This document shows positions 45,031-54,673 of a stretch of 64,000 bases of DNA, piece by piece. The notes under the pieces are model-generated. The model was given only the letters and a program-made list of their open reading frames with translations. It had not been told where the DNA came from and made no database searches. Every line of letters begins with the position of its first letter. Position 1 is the stretch's first letter. The position numbers were made by a program, and so were the translations under genes. Source of the DNA: Pseudanabaena mucicola FACHB-723 (GTDB lineage Bacteria; Cyanobacteriota; Cyanobacteriia; Pseudanabaenales; Pseudanabaenaceae); the NCBI RefSeq assembly GCF_014696385.1, contig NZ_JACJQB010000002.1, positions 124,001 through 188,000 on the forward strand. The letters are read 5' to 3'.

Positions 45031-47016
45031 TTAGTCTTGCAGGTGTTTTTTGAAGAAGTCCAAGGTGTAGCCAATTTCTAGAACTTGGTTACTGCGCTTG
45101 CTGGAGCCGTGACCTTCATCGGGGAAGATTACTAGTTGTGAAGGGATTTTTTTCTGTTCTAGAATTTGTTGAATTTGGAGAGCTTCACCGACAGGGACAC
45201 GCGGATCGTTAGCTCCTTGGATAATTAGTAATGGCGCTTTAATGCGATCGCTATAGGTGACAGGAGATAAATCAATCAAAGCTTGACGATCCTTAACAGG
45301 ATCACCATATTCACTAATTCGTAAAATGCGGCGATAGGGGGCAGTATTTTCTAAAAATGTGAGTAAATTACTGATACCCACAATCGATACGCCTGCGTCA
45401 TAACTTCCCGCAAATTTAGACATCCCCATCAGTGCCGCATAGCCACCATAACTACCACCCACAACGCCAACTTTTGGGATAATGCCATTAATTTGCCAAT
45501 TTTCACGGATATAGATGGAGGCATCTTCAATATCGGTGACTACATTCAAGCGATCGCGACCATTATCCGCATTGAGCCATGTCTTGCCATAGCCTTCACT
45601 ACCGCGCACATTCGGATCAACAAATACAAATCCTGCATTTACAAATAGCTGTGCGTAACGATTAAAGCCAGGAATGCTTTGTCCTTCTGGCCCCCCATGG
45701 AAATTCACAACCACTGGACAAGGTTTTTCTAGGGGCTTTTGAGGGGTATTTTCGCATTGTGGCGATCGGTAGACAAACATGGGTATTTTCGCGTTACCAT
45801 CGCGGGTGGGATAGCTTTCTAACTTTGCCGCCACAAATTTACTAGTGTCAATTTCAGGAGCGCTAGGTACTACCCACTGAGTCAACTTTTGGGTTTGCCA
45901 ATCGTAAACATAGCTCAGTCTAGGGGCAGTAGCAGTTTCTACGCCGATGGTGGTGTAGCGTCCATTACGGGTAGTCGTGCCTGCATATACATGATCAGCA
46001 TTTGTAAATTCAGGTAATTGAATTGTCTCGAAATTATTAGCCGCGATCACAATTAGCTTGGTGTAGCCGCCATCATTAATTGAGTACAAAATTCGCTGGC
46101 GTTGCTCATCAATACTGAAGTCTGATACATCTGCTTGCAACTCTGGGGTGATAGGCGTAAATTTTTGGTCTTTATAGCGATAAAGACGACGAAATTCGCT
46201 AAATTTGGGTGTTAAGACTAAATATTCGTCAGCACTGACACCATATTGAACGCTATAGTCTTCTTGCTCACCCTGTCCGAGCATGGGCGTAGTCTGTCTA
46301 GTCTTGACATCATATTCATAATATTCTCGCGATTGACTGCCTGTGGCTTTACCAAACAGAAACTTTTCACGGTTGCCTGTTTGGGGATTGACATATACAT
46401 CAGCGATCCACCATATGCCATCACCCCCAGATATTTGCACTTTCTGTTTGGTTTGGAGGTCGTAGCGATAGATCACTACTGAGTCGGGCTTAATATCATT
46501 GGCACTGAAATAAATTGTGCGGGAGTCATTGCCCACATATTGCAGCGTTGTACGAACCCCTGCTAAGTGTTGAATTACTTCTAATTTGCCGCCATTGCTA
46601 GATTGGAAATATAGTCCCGGGGCTTCTTCACCTTGGCGATCGCGAGATAGCAAGAGATGCTTACCATCGGGAGTCATACCTGCAATCGTGGTGGCATCTT
46701 GTCCGCCTGTAATTTGGACGGGAAATTTTTTCGCGCCATCGAGTCGCCACACTTGTGATGTGCCTGTAATGCTCCAAGTAAAAAACATGCGTTTGCCATC
46801 GGGTGTCACCATACCCATCCCCGGGGAGCGCACATCTAAAATTGATTCGATGGGGCGAGTAACTTCGGGGGGTAATGCGGGTGGGGCATAGCGTTGGAGT
46901 ATTTCAGGTGACACACTATTGCGACCTAACCCTGTGTACTGAGCCATGGCAGGGGCAGTTGATATAGTTAGGCTCGTCAGAATAATTGGGAAGATTAGCG
47001 ATCGCATATTACGCAT
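45031..47016 (-). CDS. Exported S9-family prolyl oligopeptidase (acylaminoacyl-peptidase-like)
   Basis: A 661-residue serine peptidase. A signal peptide (LIFPIILTSLTISTAPAMAQ) leads to a beta-propeller (about 50-390, with repeated WRLDG, IYRYDLQTKQK, YEYDVKTRQTT blades) and an alpha/beta-hydrolase domain. The nucleophile is in GGSYGGYAALMG, the Asp in IQGANDPRVPVGEA and the His in FPDEGHGSSKR. The oxyanion segment is VVVNFHGGPEGQ. It should degrade peptides outside the cytoplasm. ATG 47016 (MRNMRSL) or 47007 gives a proper signal peptide; the longer frame is rejected. Confidence 0.9.
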   Translation of the reverse strand: MRNMRSLIFPIILTSLTISTAPAMAQYTGLGRNSVSPEILQRYAPPALPPEVTRPIESILDVRSPGMGMVTPDGKRMFFTWSITGTSQVWRLDGAKKFPVQITGGQDATTIAGMTPDGKHLLLSRDRQGEEAPGLYFQSSNGGKLEVIQHLAGVRTTLQYVGNDSRTIYFSANDIKPDSVVIYRYDLQTKQKVQISGGDGIWWIADVYVNPQTGNREKFLFGKATGSQSREYYEYDVKTRQTTPMLGQGEQEDYSVQYGVSADEYLVLTPKFSEFRRLYRYKDQKFTPITPELQADVSDFSIDEQRQRILYSINDGGYTKLIVIAANNFETIQLPEFTNADHVYAGTTTRNGRYTTIGVETATAPRLSYVYDWQTQKLTQWVVPSAPEIDTSKFVAAKLESYPTRDGNAKIPMFVYRSPQCENTPQKPLEKPCPVVVNFHGGPEGQSIPGFNRYAQLFVNAGFVFVDPNVRGSEGYGKTWLNADNGRDRLNVVTDIEDASIYIRENWQINGIIPKVGVVGGSYGGYAALMGMSKFAGSYDAGVSIVGISNLLTFLENTAPYRRILRISEYGDPVKDRQALIDLSPVTYSDRIKAPLLIIQGANDPRVPVGEALQIQQILEQKKIPSQLVIFPDEGHGSSKRSNQVLEIGYTLDFFKKHLQD

Positions 47017-47056
47017 ATTAATAGACTCACAGTAAAAGTATTGATTATTTAAATTA

Positions 47057-47130
47057 ATTAACTGGGCGCAATTAAGTATCAAACCCTAAAACCTGTGGTG
47101 CATGCGCCACAGGTTTTAGGGTTTGAATTG
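47057..47130. repeat. MITE-like palindromic repeat, copy C
   Basis: The left outer end TTAACTGGGCGCAATTAAGT matches copies A and D. The inner palindrome 47081-47124 has AAACCCTAAAACCTGTGG against its complement, meeting at GCATGC with no loop and one mismatch. The right outer end has diverged and abuts the comEC stop (47133). Confidence 0.7.
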
Positions 47131-47132
47131 GC

Positions 47133-49535
47133 TCATATTGGTGACTGGGCATCTTGCTGATCGCGGAGAGTTTGAAAATCTTGGTCAGGATTCCATTGAA
47201 TTGAACCATCACGCCCCGTCCATAACACTTTGGTTTTATTCTCATAGAGCTGATTAACCATTGCTTCAGAAAGACTAGTTGAGGATGCGATCGCAATTCG
47301 CGGATTGATTGCCTGTAATAGTGTTGGCTCAAGTTGCCCCCCCGTCCACCAAAGCACATTACTCGATAACTGGGGTAGCAACTCCACCTGTTCAGATATT
47401 TTACTTTGGGATTTTTGGTCAGTGTTGGCAATTAGTAACCAAGACAATTCACCAGTTTTAATTTTCAGTACATCAGGTGACTGGTTAAGTAATTGCAACG
47501 ATATTTGATTGTTAATGGTGATGGTTTCGCCCAATTTTGTGGAGACAATGGGGGTGTTGGCACTGGTCAAAGCCTGTTGGAGTGACTGATAGGTTTTAGG
47601 CGTAACGCCAATATTCATGTCCCGAAACTGACCAATCTTAGTTGAACCAGTAGCTAAGACATTCCAGCCATCACTAAAATCAGGTTGAGTATCGGTAGAA
47701 ATTGCCCAATCGAGACGATTAATGCCGAGCTTTTGGATTAATGGCTGCAAGGTAAAACTAGCAAATTGGCGATTGCCACTATTGATCAGCACCGTTTGTC
47801 CTTGATTTTTAATCAGCATGATCGGCACATCATTAAATGATGGCAAGATGATTTGAAAGGTATTTGCCTGTGCGATCGCATTGGGAACAAACATCACCCC
47901 ACAGGCTAAAGCAAAGGCAATTGTCCAGCGCTGCATCTTTTTAAACCAAGGCACTAGCCAAATAGCGATGAACAACATATAGGCGACCAACATTTGCCAA
48001 ATTGTGATCGCACCAACACTAGTATTCGCATTGGGCAAACTAGTAATCCATTGAGCTAGCCCAATCGTCCAATGCAATAGGGGATAGAGAAACCATGCAA
48101 TCGCTGCACCCAGTGGCACAAACAGCACTCCCAAAAATCCGCTAATAATGCCGCCATAGGTGGAGATGGATACTAAAGGCGTAGTGATCATATTCGCCAA
48201 CAAGCTATAGGGTGAGAGCTTGCCAAACACCAGTAGTTGCAGTGGCAATGTCCAGATATAAGCAGCGATCGGCACGGATAGTAATTCTGCGATCGCAGGT
48301 GGCAGCCATTCCAATCGCTCCATGATTGAACGAGAGGTAGTGATTAAGCCAAAGGTTGCTAAAAAACTAAACTGAAACCCTAAATCCCAAATCCAGAGTG
48401 GTTGATATAGCAATAGCAATACGGCGGTGACAATTAGCCCAACTACGGGGCGGCTACGTCGCTGCACCACCAAACCAATCAAACTACCAAAGCCCATCAC
48501 CACGGCGCGTAAAATTGATGGGCTAGCCCCCGTCAGCAGTAAATATGCCCCTAAACAAAGGCAACCAATCATGAATTGTGACTTTAGCGAACTGGTGCGG
48601 GTGATGGCGATCGCTGCCCCAAGTACCAAGGTGACTTGAAAGCCAGAAGCCGCCAACACTGCCGCTAGTCCTGCCTGAATAAAGACATCTTTAAGATCGC
48701 TGGGTAAATCTACAGCCCGACTGCCCAAAACCAAGGAACTCAAGAGCGCCCCCTCTGGCACTCCTGCCCCTGTCACATGGGCGCGAACAATGCGACTGAC
48801 AAACCACCATTCCCCAAAACTCGGTGAATCTCCCTGCAACAAGAGTGAACGTCCACTCAGTCCCGCAAATACACCCTGTCGCGCTAAGTAGTTTTTGAAA
48901 TCAAATGCCCCAAAATTATCGGCACGGCTCGGTACATATAATCGTCCTGATAGCTCTAATAATTGCCCTGACTTTAATCCTGTAGATTCAATCAAGGGGA
49001 CAGTGACATACAGCTTGCCCGATGTGGCGATGAATTTTTGCTCATTAAGTGTCTTAAGCCGTTCTTCCTGCATCTGCCTGAGCATTTCTGCTTTCTTCTG
49101 TCTAACCTCGGCATCATCTTTTTCATCTTCAGGCTCAGGAGTCACAGGTTTAGGAGGCTCATCATTCGCTTTGCCAGAGGGGTTAATTTCTTGCACCTCT
49201 AACAAAAACTTTGCCCTATCACTACGAGTTAGACTAGGTGTCTCGATGACCTTGCCACGGACGATAACATTAGATAATGGCGCGTATTTAGAAACGTCTT
49301 CCGCTTGCGGTTGAGGGGTGCGAACTTTGACGTAGAAACAGGCAAAGATTGCAATTAGGGTGGCTGCTAGATAAACCCAACGTTTAGGACCCAATCGCCA
49401 CATTGCAGGAACTAAGAGGGATATCCCAAACCCAATCCCAAAGACTGCATAAAAGCCTGTCCAATCTGATAAAAAACTGGCATAAGCACCTGCCACAAAG
49501 GACAAAGCTAATACTAGGGCGACTTGCGATTTCAT
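47133..49535 (-). CDS. comEC: Competence channel protein ComEC/Rec2
   Basis: An 800-residue polytopic membrane protein. N-terminal helices and an OB-fold DUF4131 region (SNVIVRGKVIETPS, FDFKNYLARQGVFAGL) precede the Competence domain (LGSRAVDLPSDLKDVFIQAGLAAVLAASGFQVTL, SPSILRAVVMG, LWIWDLGFQFSFLATFGLI). The C-terminal beta-lactamase-like domain (about 590-800) keeps TVLINSGNRQFASFTLQPLIQKLGINRLDWAIS but no histidine at all, so the HxHxDH metal site is gone. ComEC carries one DNA strand across the inner membrane. dprA is at 21939. Confidence 0.92.
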   Translation of the reverse strand: MKSQVALVLALSFVAGAYASFLSDWTGFYAVFGIGFGISLLVPAMWRLGPKRWVYLAATLIAIFACFYVKVRTPQPQAEDVSKYAPLSNVIVRGKVIETPSLTRSDRAKFLLEVQEINPSGKANDEPPKPVTPEPEDEKDDAEVRQKKAEMLRQMQEERLKTLNEQKFIATSGKLYVTVPLIESTGLKSGQLLELSGRLYVPSRADNFGAFDFKNYLARQGVFAGLSGRSLLLQGDSPSFGEWWFVSRIVRAHVTGAGVPEGALLSSLVLGSRAVDLPSDLKDVFIQAGLAAVLAASGFQVTLVLGAAIAITRTSSLKSQFMIGCLCLGAYLLLTGASPSILRAVVMGFGSLIGLVVQRRSRPVVGLIVTAVLLLLYQPLWIWDLGFQFSFLATFGLITTSRSIMERLEWLPPAIAELLSVPIAAYIWTLPLQLLVFGKLSPYSLLANMITTPLVSISTYGGIISGFLGVLFVPLGAAIAWFLYPLLHWTIGLAQWITSLPNANTSVGAITIWQMLVAYMLFIAIWLVPWFKKMQRWTIAFALACGVMFVPNAIAQANTFQIILPSFNDVPIMLIKNQGQTVLINSGNRQFASFTLQPLIQKLGINRLDWAISTDTQPDFSDGWNVLATGSTKIGQFRDMNIGVTPKTYQSLQQALTSANTPIVSTKLGETITINNQISLQLLNQSPDVLKIKTGELSWLLIANTDQKSQSKISEQVELLPQLSSNVLWWTGGQLEPTLLQAINPRIAIASSTSLSEAMVNQLYENKTKVLWTGRDGSIQWNPDQDFQTLRDQQDAQSPI

Positions 49536-49539
49536 GGGT

Positions 49540-49815
49540 TTAGCTCAAATCGTCGTCATAGTTATTATGAATTTTGCGATCGCTAAATTCCGATGGTGGA
49601 CGATCGTTACTCCAAGCCCACCAAGCCGCCTCACATTCACAATGATAGAATTCTTGCCATTTACGTTGATAATTCTCAATATATACAGGCGATCGGCGGT
49701 TTATCCACACAGCTTTAGCCTTACTTGGTAGTTGACTACATCGAGGACAGCAAAAACCACTAGCATGAGTCGCCTTCTCGACCCAATCTGGAGGAATCGG
49801 ATTAAAAGCATCCAT
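49540..49815 (-). CDS. Small zinc-ribbon-like hypothetical protein
   Basis: A 91-residue protein. A CCPRC motif at about 22-26 and HCECEAAWWAWSNDRPP at about 58-74 suggest a zinc-ribbon-like metal site. The rest is IPPDWVEKATHASGF and VWINRRSPVYIENYQRKWQEFY. It is 4 bp upstream of comEC on the same strand, so it is co-transcribed and may belong to the same process. I do not recognise the family. Confidence 0.6.
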   Translation of the reverse strand: MDAFNPIPPDWVEKATHASGFCCPRCSQLPSKAKAVWINRRSPVYIENYQRKWQEFYHCECEAAWWAWSNDRPPSEFSDRKIHNNYDDDLS

Positions 49816-49819
49816 TCAT

Positions 49820-50644
49820 TTATTTCTTCTTGCTAAACCACAGTTCTAAATCGGCAAGACTCTGAAAATCCAAAATCGCCTCAGCAAGACTTTCTAATCG
49901 GGGGATATGTAAGCGCATAATGCGAGTATGAAGTTTTGGTGGTAAAGTCCCAAACCTGTGGGTCAATTGCTTAAGGATAATCGCTAATAATCCTTGTTTG
50001 AGACCTTCTTGGCGACCTTCTCGAAGAATTGCTTGATATGTCACAGACTCGCGCATAATATCCCTCTTCAAAATTTTCTTAATAACATTTTCTTCTAAAA
50101 CCAGACCTGCTAACACATAGGTTGCAGCTCCTATGGTTTTACGATCGTTGAGATCAGGTATTTCGTTAATTTTTTGAGCAATTTCTTGCAGTAGATGCTC
50201 TTTATTGGGGTCATTTACAAGTATAGCAAAGGGCAGCATACCTGAAGATTCTAAGAATTCGCTTGGTTCTTGCTCCCATAGTCTGATTACTTCAAATTGA
50301 TGATGCGTTGTATCTTCCTCAAATTTGTTCTGAAAAACCAGATCGGAGCTTGTTGTTTTTAAATAAATTACGACCTGACGTATCTTTTTATCTGGGAATC
50401 TTCTTTTCCCACGTACCCAGTAATCCAACATTCTGAAAGGGATTTGCGGATCAGATTTAGTTTGAAATTCTAAATGCAGTAGCAGACCTTCTGCTTCTAG
50501 CAAAATTAAGCTATCTGCACGAATTGGTTCAACTGCTAGCTCTTGAGGTTGCACTTGTGTAAGTAAGATTGGCTCACCCAGCAACCATGAAGCAATATCA
50601 GCAGAGTAAGTTTCGGCAATAAATTTACAAATATTGTCAAACAT
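49820..50644 (-). CDS. Rpn-type PD-(D/E)XK nuclease with DUF4351 tail
   Basis: A 274-residue protein. The N-terminal part has the Rpn/PDDEXK transposase-like pattern: FIAETYSADIASWLLGEP, RADSLILLEAEGLLLHLEFQTKSDPQIPFRMLDYW, then VVIYLK. Here D-x-x-x-L and HLEFQTK supply the D/ExK residues. The C-terminal 60 residues match DUF4351 (LLAIILKQLTHRFGTLPPKLHTRIMRL). Such proteins are numerous in cyanobacteria and are thought to promote recombination. It is 4 bp upstream of the zinc-ribbon gene and comEC, forming a three-gene unit. Confidence 0.8.
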   Translation of the reverse strand: MFDNICKFIAETYSADIASWLLGEPILLTQVQPQELAVEPIRADSLILLEAEGLLLHLEFQTKSDPQIPFRMLDYWVRGKRRFPDKKIRQVVIYLKTTSSDLVFQNKFEEDTTHHQFEVIRLWEQEPSEFLESSGMLPFAILVNDPNKEHLLQEIAQKINEIPDLNDRKTIGAATYVLAGLVLEENVIKKILKRDIMRESVTYQAILREGRQEGLKQGLLAIILKQLTHRFGTLPPKLHTRIMRLHIPRLESLAEAILDFQSLADLELWFSKKK

Positions 50645-50782
50645 TGACTGGTTTTAGACTTTTGAGAGGTTTTACATAGATTAAGTTGCTAATGACCAAA
50701 TATTAACAACTATAAACATTCACGCTAAGATGTAAAGGTTTGTTACAGATTGTTGATTGTTCTAACGTCATTTAAGTGAGCC

Positions 50783-52474
50783 GTGCCAGCTTTATCCTCT
50801 GAAACCAATTATCGCTGGAGTCGTGACAACTACTCTGAATTCGCTCGTACCATTGATATTTGGCGTACTGTCCTTATATTTTCTTGGATGATCTGGATCG
50901 ATGGCAAGAAATGGAGCTACATCGGTGGCAAAACTGAAGCCAAGGCAAAAAAACGTACTCGCAAACGGGCTGTCTGGTTACGTGAGTCAATGCTACAACT
51001 TGGTCCCACATTTATTAAGGTGGGTCAACTGCTCTCTACTCGTGCGGATATTTTGCCCGCTGAGTCGGTAGAAGAGCTATCAAAATTACAGGACAAAGTG
51101 CCTGCTTTCACCGCGACCAAAGCTCAGCAAATTATCGAAGCTGAACTGGGGAAACCCCTTGATCAAATGTTTAGCTACTTTGAGCCAGTTCCCCTCGCGG
51201 CGGCGAGTCTTGGTCAGGTACATAAAGCCCTATTACCCACTGGGGAAGAGATCGTTGTCAAGGTGCAACGACCGGGGTTATTAAAATTATTTGCGATTGA
51301 TTTAGGTATTCTCAAGCGGATTGCTCAATATTTTCAAAACCATCCCAAGCATGGGCGCGGACGTGACTGGGTTGGTATTTATGAAGAATGCAGCAAAATT
51401 CTATATGAGGAAGCCGACTATTTAAATGAAGGCAAAAATGCCGATACCTTTCGTCGTAATTTCCGTGGGGATCACCGTATTATCGTACCGCGAGTCTATT
51501 GGCGCTATGCTTCGCGGCGAGTCTTGACTTTAGAATACCTACCAGGCATTAAGGTCAGCAACTATGCTGCCCTTGAAGCGGCGGGAATCGATCGCAGTGC
51601 GATCGCCCGTATCGGAGCAGAAGCCTATTTAGAACAATTACTCAATCACGGTTTCTTTCACGCTGATCCCCATCCTGGCAACTTGGCGGTCACAGGCAAA
51701 GGTGAATTAATTTTCTATGATTTCGGGATGATGGGACAGATTCAGTCAATTACCCGCGATAAGTTGTTACGCACTTTCTTTGGTATTGCTCAAAAGGATG
51801 CCGAAGCAGTGATTAATTCCTTGGTAGAACTAGGTGCATTAGAAATAACTGGTGATAGTGGCCCCATTCGTCGATCGGTGCAGTATATGCTCGATAACTT
51901 TATGGGACAGCCGATGGAAAAACAGTCGGTTGCTGCCATTAGTGATGATTTGTACGATATCGCCTATGACCAACCCTTTCGGTTTCCTGCCACCTTTACC
52001 TTTGTGCTTCGCGCCATCTCTACCCTCGAAGGTTTAGGGAAAGGACTGGATCCCAGCTTTAACTTTATGGAAGTAGCTAAACCCTACGCAACAAATCTTA
52101 TGGAAAATGGTAGTAACAGAGAATCGGGTAGCCTATCCACCGCTTTTTTTGGGGAATTAGGCAGACAGGCGGCACAGGTCAGCAATACTGCGATCGCATT
52201 ACCGCGTCGGATTGATGACACCCTTGCAAAGCTCGATCGCGGCGATATTCGCGTCAGAATCAAGTCGCAAGAAACTGACCGCTTGTTAAGGCGGCTTAGC
52301 AATGTCGGCATCGGTGCAATTTATGCCTTGTTGGGAGCAACTTGCTTGCTCTGTGCCACCCTGCTATTTATTAATGGTTGGCAAATTCCTGCATTGGGTG
52401 CAACCATAGTTGCAGTGATCTTTGTGTTAACTTTATTGCGCCTGCTATCACGAATAGATCGTCCTGAAAGATGA
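50783..52474 (+). CDS. ABC1/UbiB-family atypical protein kinase
   Basis: A 563-residue ADCK/UbiB kinase-like protein. Motifs are the KxGQ segment (LGPTFIKVGQLLSTRADILP), the Ala-rich nucleotide loop (LAAASLGQVHKA), VVKVQRPG, LEYLPGIKV, the catalytic HADPHPGNLAV and the metal motif FYDFGMMG. Two transmembrane helices lie at the C-terminus. These ATPases support quinone or isoprenoid lipid metabolism; cyanobacteria have several paralogues. GTG 50783 gives MPALSSETNYRW; no strong ribosome-binding site is evident. Confidence 0.92.
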   Translation: MPALSSETNYRWSRDNYSEFARTIDIWRTVLIFSWMIWIDGKKWSYIGGKTEAKAKKRTRKRAVWLRESMLQLGPTFIKVGQLLSTRADILPAESVEELSKLQDKVPAFTATKAQQIIEAELGKPLDQMFSYFEPVPLAAASLGQVHKALLPTGEEIVVKVQRPGLLKLFAIDLGILKRIAQYFQNHPKHGRGRDWVGIYEECSKILYEEADYLNEGKNADTFRRNFRGDHRIIVPRVYWRYASRRVLTLEYLPGIKVSNYAALEAAGIDRSAIARIGAEAYLEQLLNHGFFHADPHPGNLAVTGKGELIFYDFGMMGQIQSITRDKLLRTFFGIAQKDAEAVINSLVELGALEITGDSGPIRRSVQYMLDNFMGQPMEKQSVAAISDDLYDIAYDQPFRFPATFTFVLRAISTLEGLGKGLDPSFNFMEVAKPYATNLMENGSNRESGSLSTAFFGELGRQAAQVSNTAIALPRRIDDTLAKLDRGDIRVRIKSQETDRLLRRLSNVGIGAIYALLGATCLLCATLLFINGWQIPALGATIVAVIFVLTLLRLLSRIDRPER

Positions 52475-52487
52475 TCGATAGTAGTAA

Positions 52488-52565
52488 ATGCCATTTGCGA
52501 CTTTCATAATTTTCATTTTTCCATTTTTCATTACCACTGCTTTAGTTTTCGCCCATGGGCAGTAA
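52488..52565 (+). CDS. Possible 25-residue hydrophobic peptide
   Basis: ATG 52488 opens MPFATFIIFIFPFFITTALV and ends FAHGQ before a TAA. It is one continuous hydrophobic helix. It lies between two genes and has no clear ribosome-binding site. I cannot match it to any small photosystem subunit, and an AT-rich stretch could give this by chance. Confidence 0.18.
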   Translation: MPFATFIIFIFPFFITTALVFAHGQ

Positions 52566-52624
52566 ACTAAAGATTGCGATAGCTAGAGTCAGTCAATTAA
52601 ATACGTCGAGCCGAACCATTTAAC

Positions 52625-53362
52625 ATGAAGCGTCTATTTGCGGGAGCAACCGATACAGGTTGTGTCAGATCAGCCAACCAAGATTCTTACTATATCGATC
52701 CCAATGGCAGATTTTTTGTAGTTGCTGATGGCATGGGAGGACATGCAGGCGGCGAGATCGCAAGTAAGATTGCTGTCGATGCAATTCGTGCATGTCTAGA
52801 AGCACTTTGGGAGATCGAGGAAGATACACAAACCTTAATGCAAGAGGCAATCTTTAAGGCAAATCAAGAAATCATTCGCGATCAATCAGCAAATCCTGTG
52901 CGATCGGATATGGGGACAACCATTGTTGTATTGGTATTTCGTAATGAGCAACCCTGGTTTTGTCATATTGGGGACTCCCGACTATATCGCCTGCGTGGAG
53001 CCAAGCTAGAACAGATCAGCGATGACCATACATGGATTGCAAGGGCAATTCAGACAGGGGTAGTCAATCCCGAAGATGCGAAAACCCATCCTTGGCGACA
53101 TATGCTCTTGCAATGCTTGGGACGTGAAGATGTCAAGTCCATTACAGCTCAAGAACTTGAATGGCAACCGGGCGATCGCTTTTTGATCTGTAGTGATGGT
53201 TTAACGGAGGAGTTGAGTGATGATCGAATCACGCATCATCTCAAGAGCATTCGTAATTGTCAGCAAGCCGCCCAAGCTCTAATTGAATCTGCAAAGTTGC
53301 GCGGCGGTCGCGACAATATTACGGTGGTGATTGTCTCTAATGAGCTAACCCCCAACGGTTAA
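52625..53362 (+). CDS. PP2C-type serine/threonine protein phosphatase
   Basis: A 245-residue soluble Mn/Mg phosphatase. Motifs are GCVRSANQDS, FFVVADGMGGHAGGEIAS, DMGTTIVVLVF, FCHIGDSRLYRLRGAKLEQISDDHTWI, FLICSDGLTEELSD and GGRDNITVVIV, giving the Asp metal ligands. Length and order match cyanobacterial PphA, which dephosphorylates the PII signal protein; the identity of the target here is inferred only. It begins with MKRLFAGATDTG. Confidence 0.9.
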   Translation: MKRLFAGATDTGCVRSANQDSYYIDPNGRFFVVADGMGGHAGGEIASKIAVDAIRACLEALWEIEEDTQTLMQEAIFKANQEIIRDQSANPVRSDMGTTIVVLVFRNEQPWFCHIGDSRLYRLRGAKLEQISDDHTWIARAIQTGVVNPEDAKTHPWRHMLLQCLGREDVKSITAQELEWQPGDRFLICSDGLTEELSDDRITHHLKSIRNCQQAAQALIESAKLRGGRDNITVVIVSNELTPNG

Positions 53363-53428
53363 ACACAAGGAGTAAGATCATTCAAATATGAATGATTGCT
53401 GTTGTTGTTGATCATTCTACAAAGCGTA

Positions 53429-54028
53429 ATGAATAGACTTTGGAGAATCGCTTTTTTATTTTTAATCACCTTATCCCTAATTGCTTTGATTGGGATTTCT
53501 GATTTTCGTTTTTTTGCCGACTCGGAGACAAAATCTAGCCTTGCCGAAGAAGCTTGGGGGCAAGCAGGCTCGATCGCCTATCAGGCGGCGGCAAAAACCA
53601 TGCGCTCAAAAAATAGAGATGGACTAGCGCTAGATAATATCCAGAAACGCTATTTACGTCGATATTTCCTTAACTACATTGATCGGGTCACAGTCATTTA
53701 CAACGCGCAGATGATGGATCGCTGGGTGTTTGGGAATGTGGCTGTTCACTTTGGCGAAATTGAGTCGATTGCCCAAACCTATTGCGATCGCATTTATCTA
53801 CGGGATGCTTACAAACCTGAAGACATAAAACAGTTATCACTCCTCGTGCATGAAATGGTACATGTCCGCCAATGCTTCCAAAATGGCGGATTGGATCAAT
53901 TTGGTTATCAATATTTTGTCGAATATAAACGCGCCAAGCAAAAATACGAAAATAACCTAATGGAGAGAGAAGCCTATGACTTACAAAGTCGCTTCGTCCA
54001 AAAATATCAACAGGAGCAACAGGGTTGA
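53429..54028 (+). CDS. Exported metalloprotease-like protein with HExxH site
   Basis: A 199-residue protein. MNRLWRIAFLFLITLSLIAL is an N-terminal membrane anchor or signal. The zinc motif HEMVHVRQC in LSLLVHEMVHVRQCFQNG matches HExxH, with a YFVEYKRAKQKYENNLMEREAYDLQ segment whose Glu may be the third ligand. It resembles the DUF4157 metalloprotease fold. A start at 53396 would add eleven residues; ATG 53429 is preferred. recR follows. Confidence 0.7.
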   Translation: MNRLWRIAFLFLITLSLIALIGISDFRFFADSETKSSLAEEAWGQAGSIAYQAAAKTMRSKNRDGLALDNIQKRYLRRYFLNYIDRVTVIYNAQMMDRWVFGNVAVHFGEIESIAQTYCDRIYLRDAYKPEDIKQLSLLVHEMVHVRQCFQNGGLDQFGYQYFVEYKRAKQKYENNLMEREAYDLQSRFVQKYQQEQQG

Positions 54029-54076
54029 CCCGAAGCAACGTTAAAATTGTTAACGTCACTTCATGCCTCTGCTATC

Positions 54077-54673
54077 TTGTATACTCGCCCCCTAGCTAAT
54101 CTGATCGAACAATTGCAGCGACTACCTGGGGTTGGAGCAAAAACCGCTCAACGCTTATCGCTGCATATCATCAAACGACCCACTGAAGAAATCGAAGCCC
54201 TTGCCCAAGCACTAATTCAGGCTAAGCAACAGGTGGGAAGCTGTACCATCTGCGGACATCTATCCGCAGAGCCAATTTGTGAAATCTGCGCCCATCCCAA
54301 TCGTGATAATTCTGTGATTTGCGTAGTCTCAGACTCCCGTGATTTGATTGCCCTCGAAAAAACCCGTGAATATCGTGGCAAATATCATGTGCTGGGCGGA
54401 CTAATCTCGCCCATGGATGGCATAAGTCCCGATCAGCTTAATATTCAAAATCTTGTTCGCCGCGTTAGTGGCAATAAAGTATCTGAGGTAATTATGGCGA
54501 TTGCCCCTAGTGTTGAAGGCGAAACGACAACTTTATATGTCGGTGGATTGCTGAAGCCCTTTACAAAAGTTACGCGCATCGCCTTTGGCATTCCAATGGG
54601 TGGTGATTTAGAATATGCCGATGAAGTAACCCTTGCGAAAGCAATTGAAGGTAGGCGCGAGCTGGATATGTAG
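54077..54673 (+). CDS. recR: Recombination mediator RecR
   Basis: A 198-residue RecR. The helix-hairpin-helix [23 protein letters not shown], a four-cysteine zinc finger ([19 protein letters not shown]), and a Toprim domain ([37 protein letters not shown], in part) are present. RecR works with RecO and RecF to load RecA. The family start MYTRPLANL falls on TTG 54077; a longer TTG frame from 54047 adds ten residues. It is about 50 bp after the metalloprotease gene. Confidence 0.93.
   Translation: MYTRPLANLIEQLQRLPGVGAKTAQRLSLHIIKRPTEEIEALAQALIQAKQQVGSCTICGHLSAEPICEICAHPNRDNSVICVVSDSRDLIALEKTREYRGKYHVLGGLISPMDGISPDQLNIQNLVRRVSGNKVSEVIMAIAPSVEGETTTLYVGGLLKPFTKVTRIAFGIPMGGDLEYADEVTLAKAIEGRRELDM

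Noticed and set aside
47072-47431. 119-residue minus-strand frame overlapping the end of comEC
   Set aside because: It lies out of frame within the conserved comEC C-terminal domain and runs through MITE-like copy C; composition is not protein-like.
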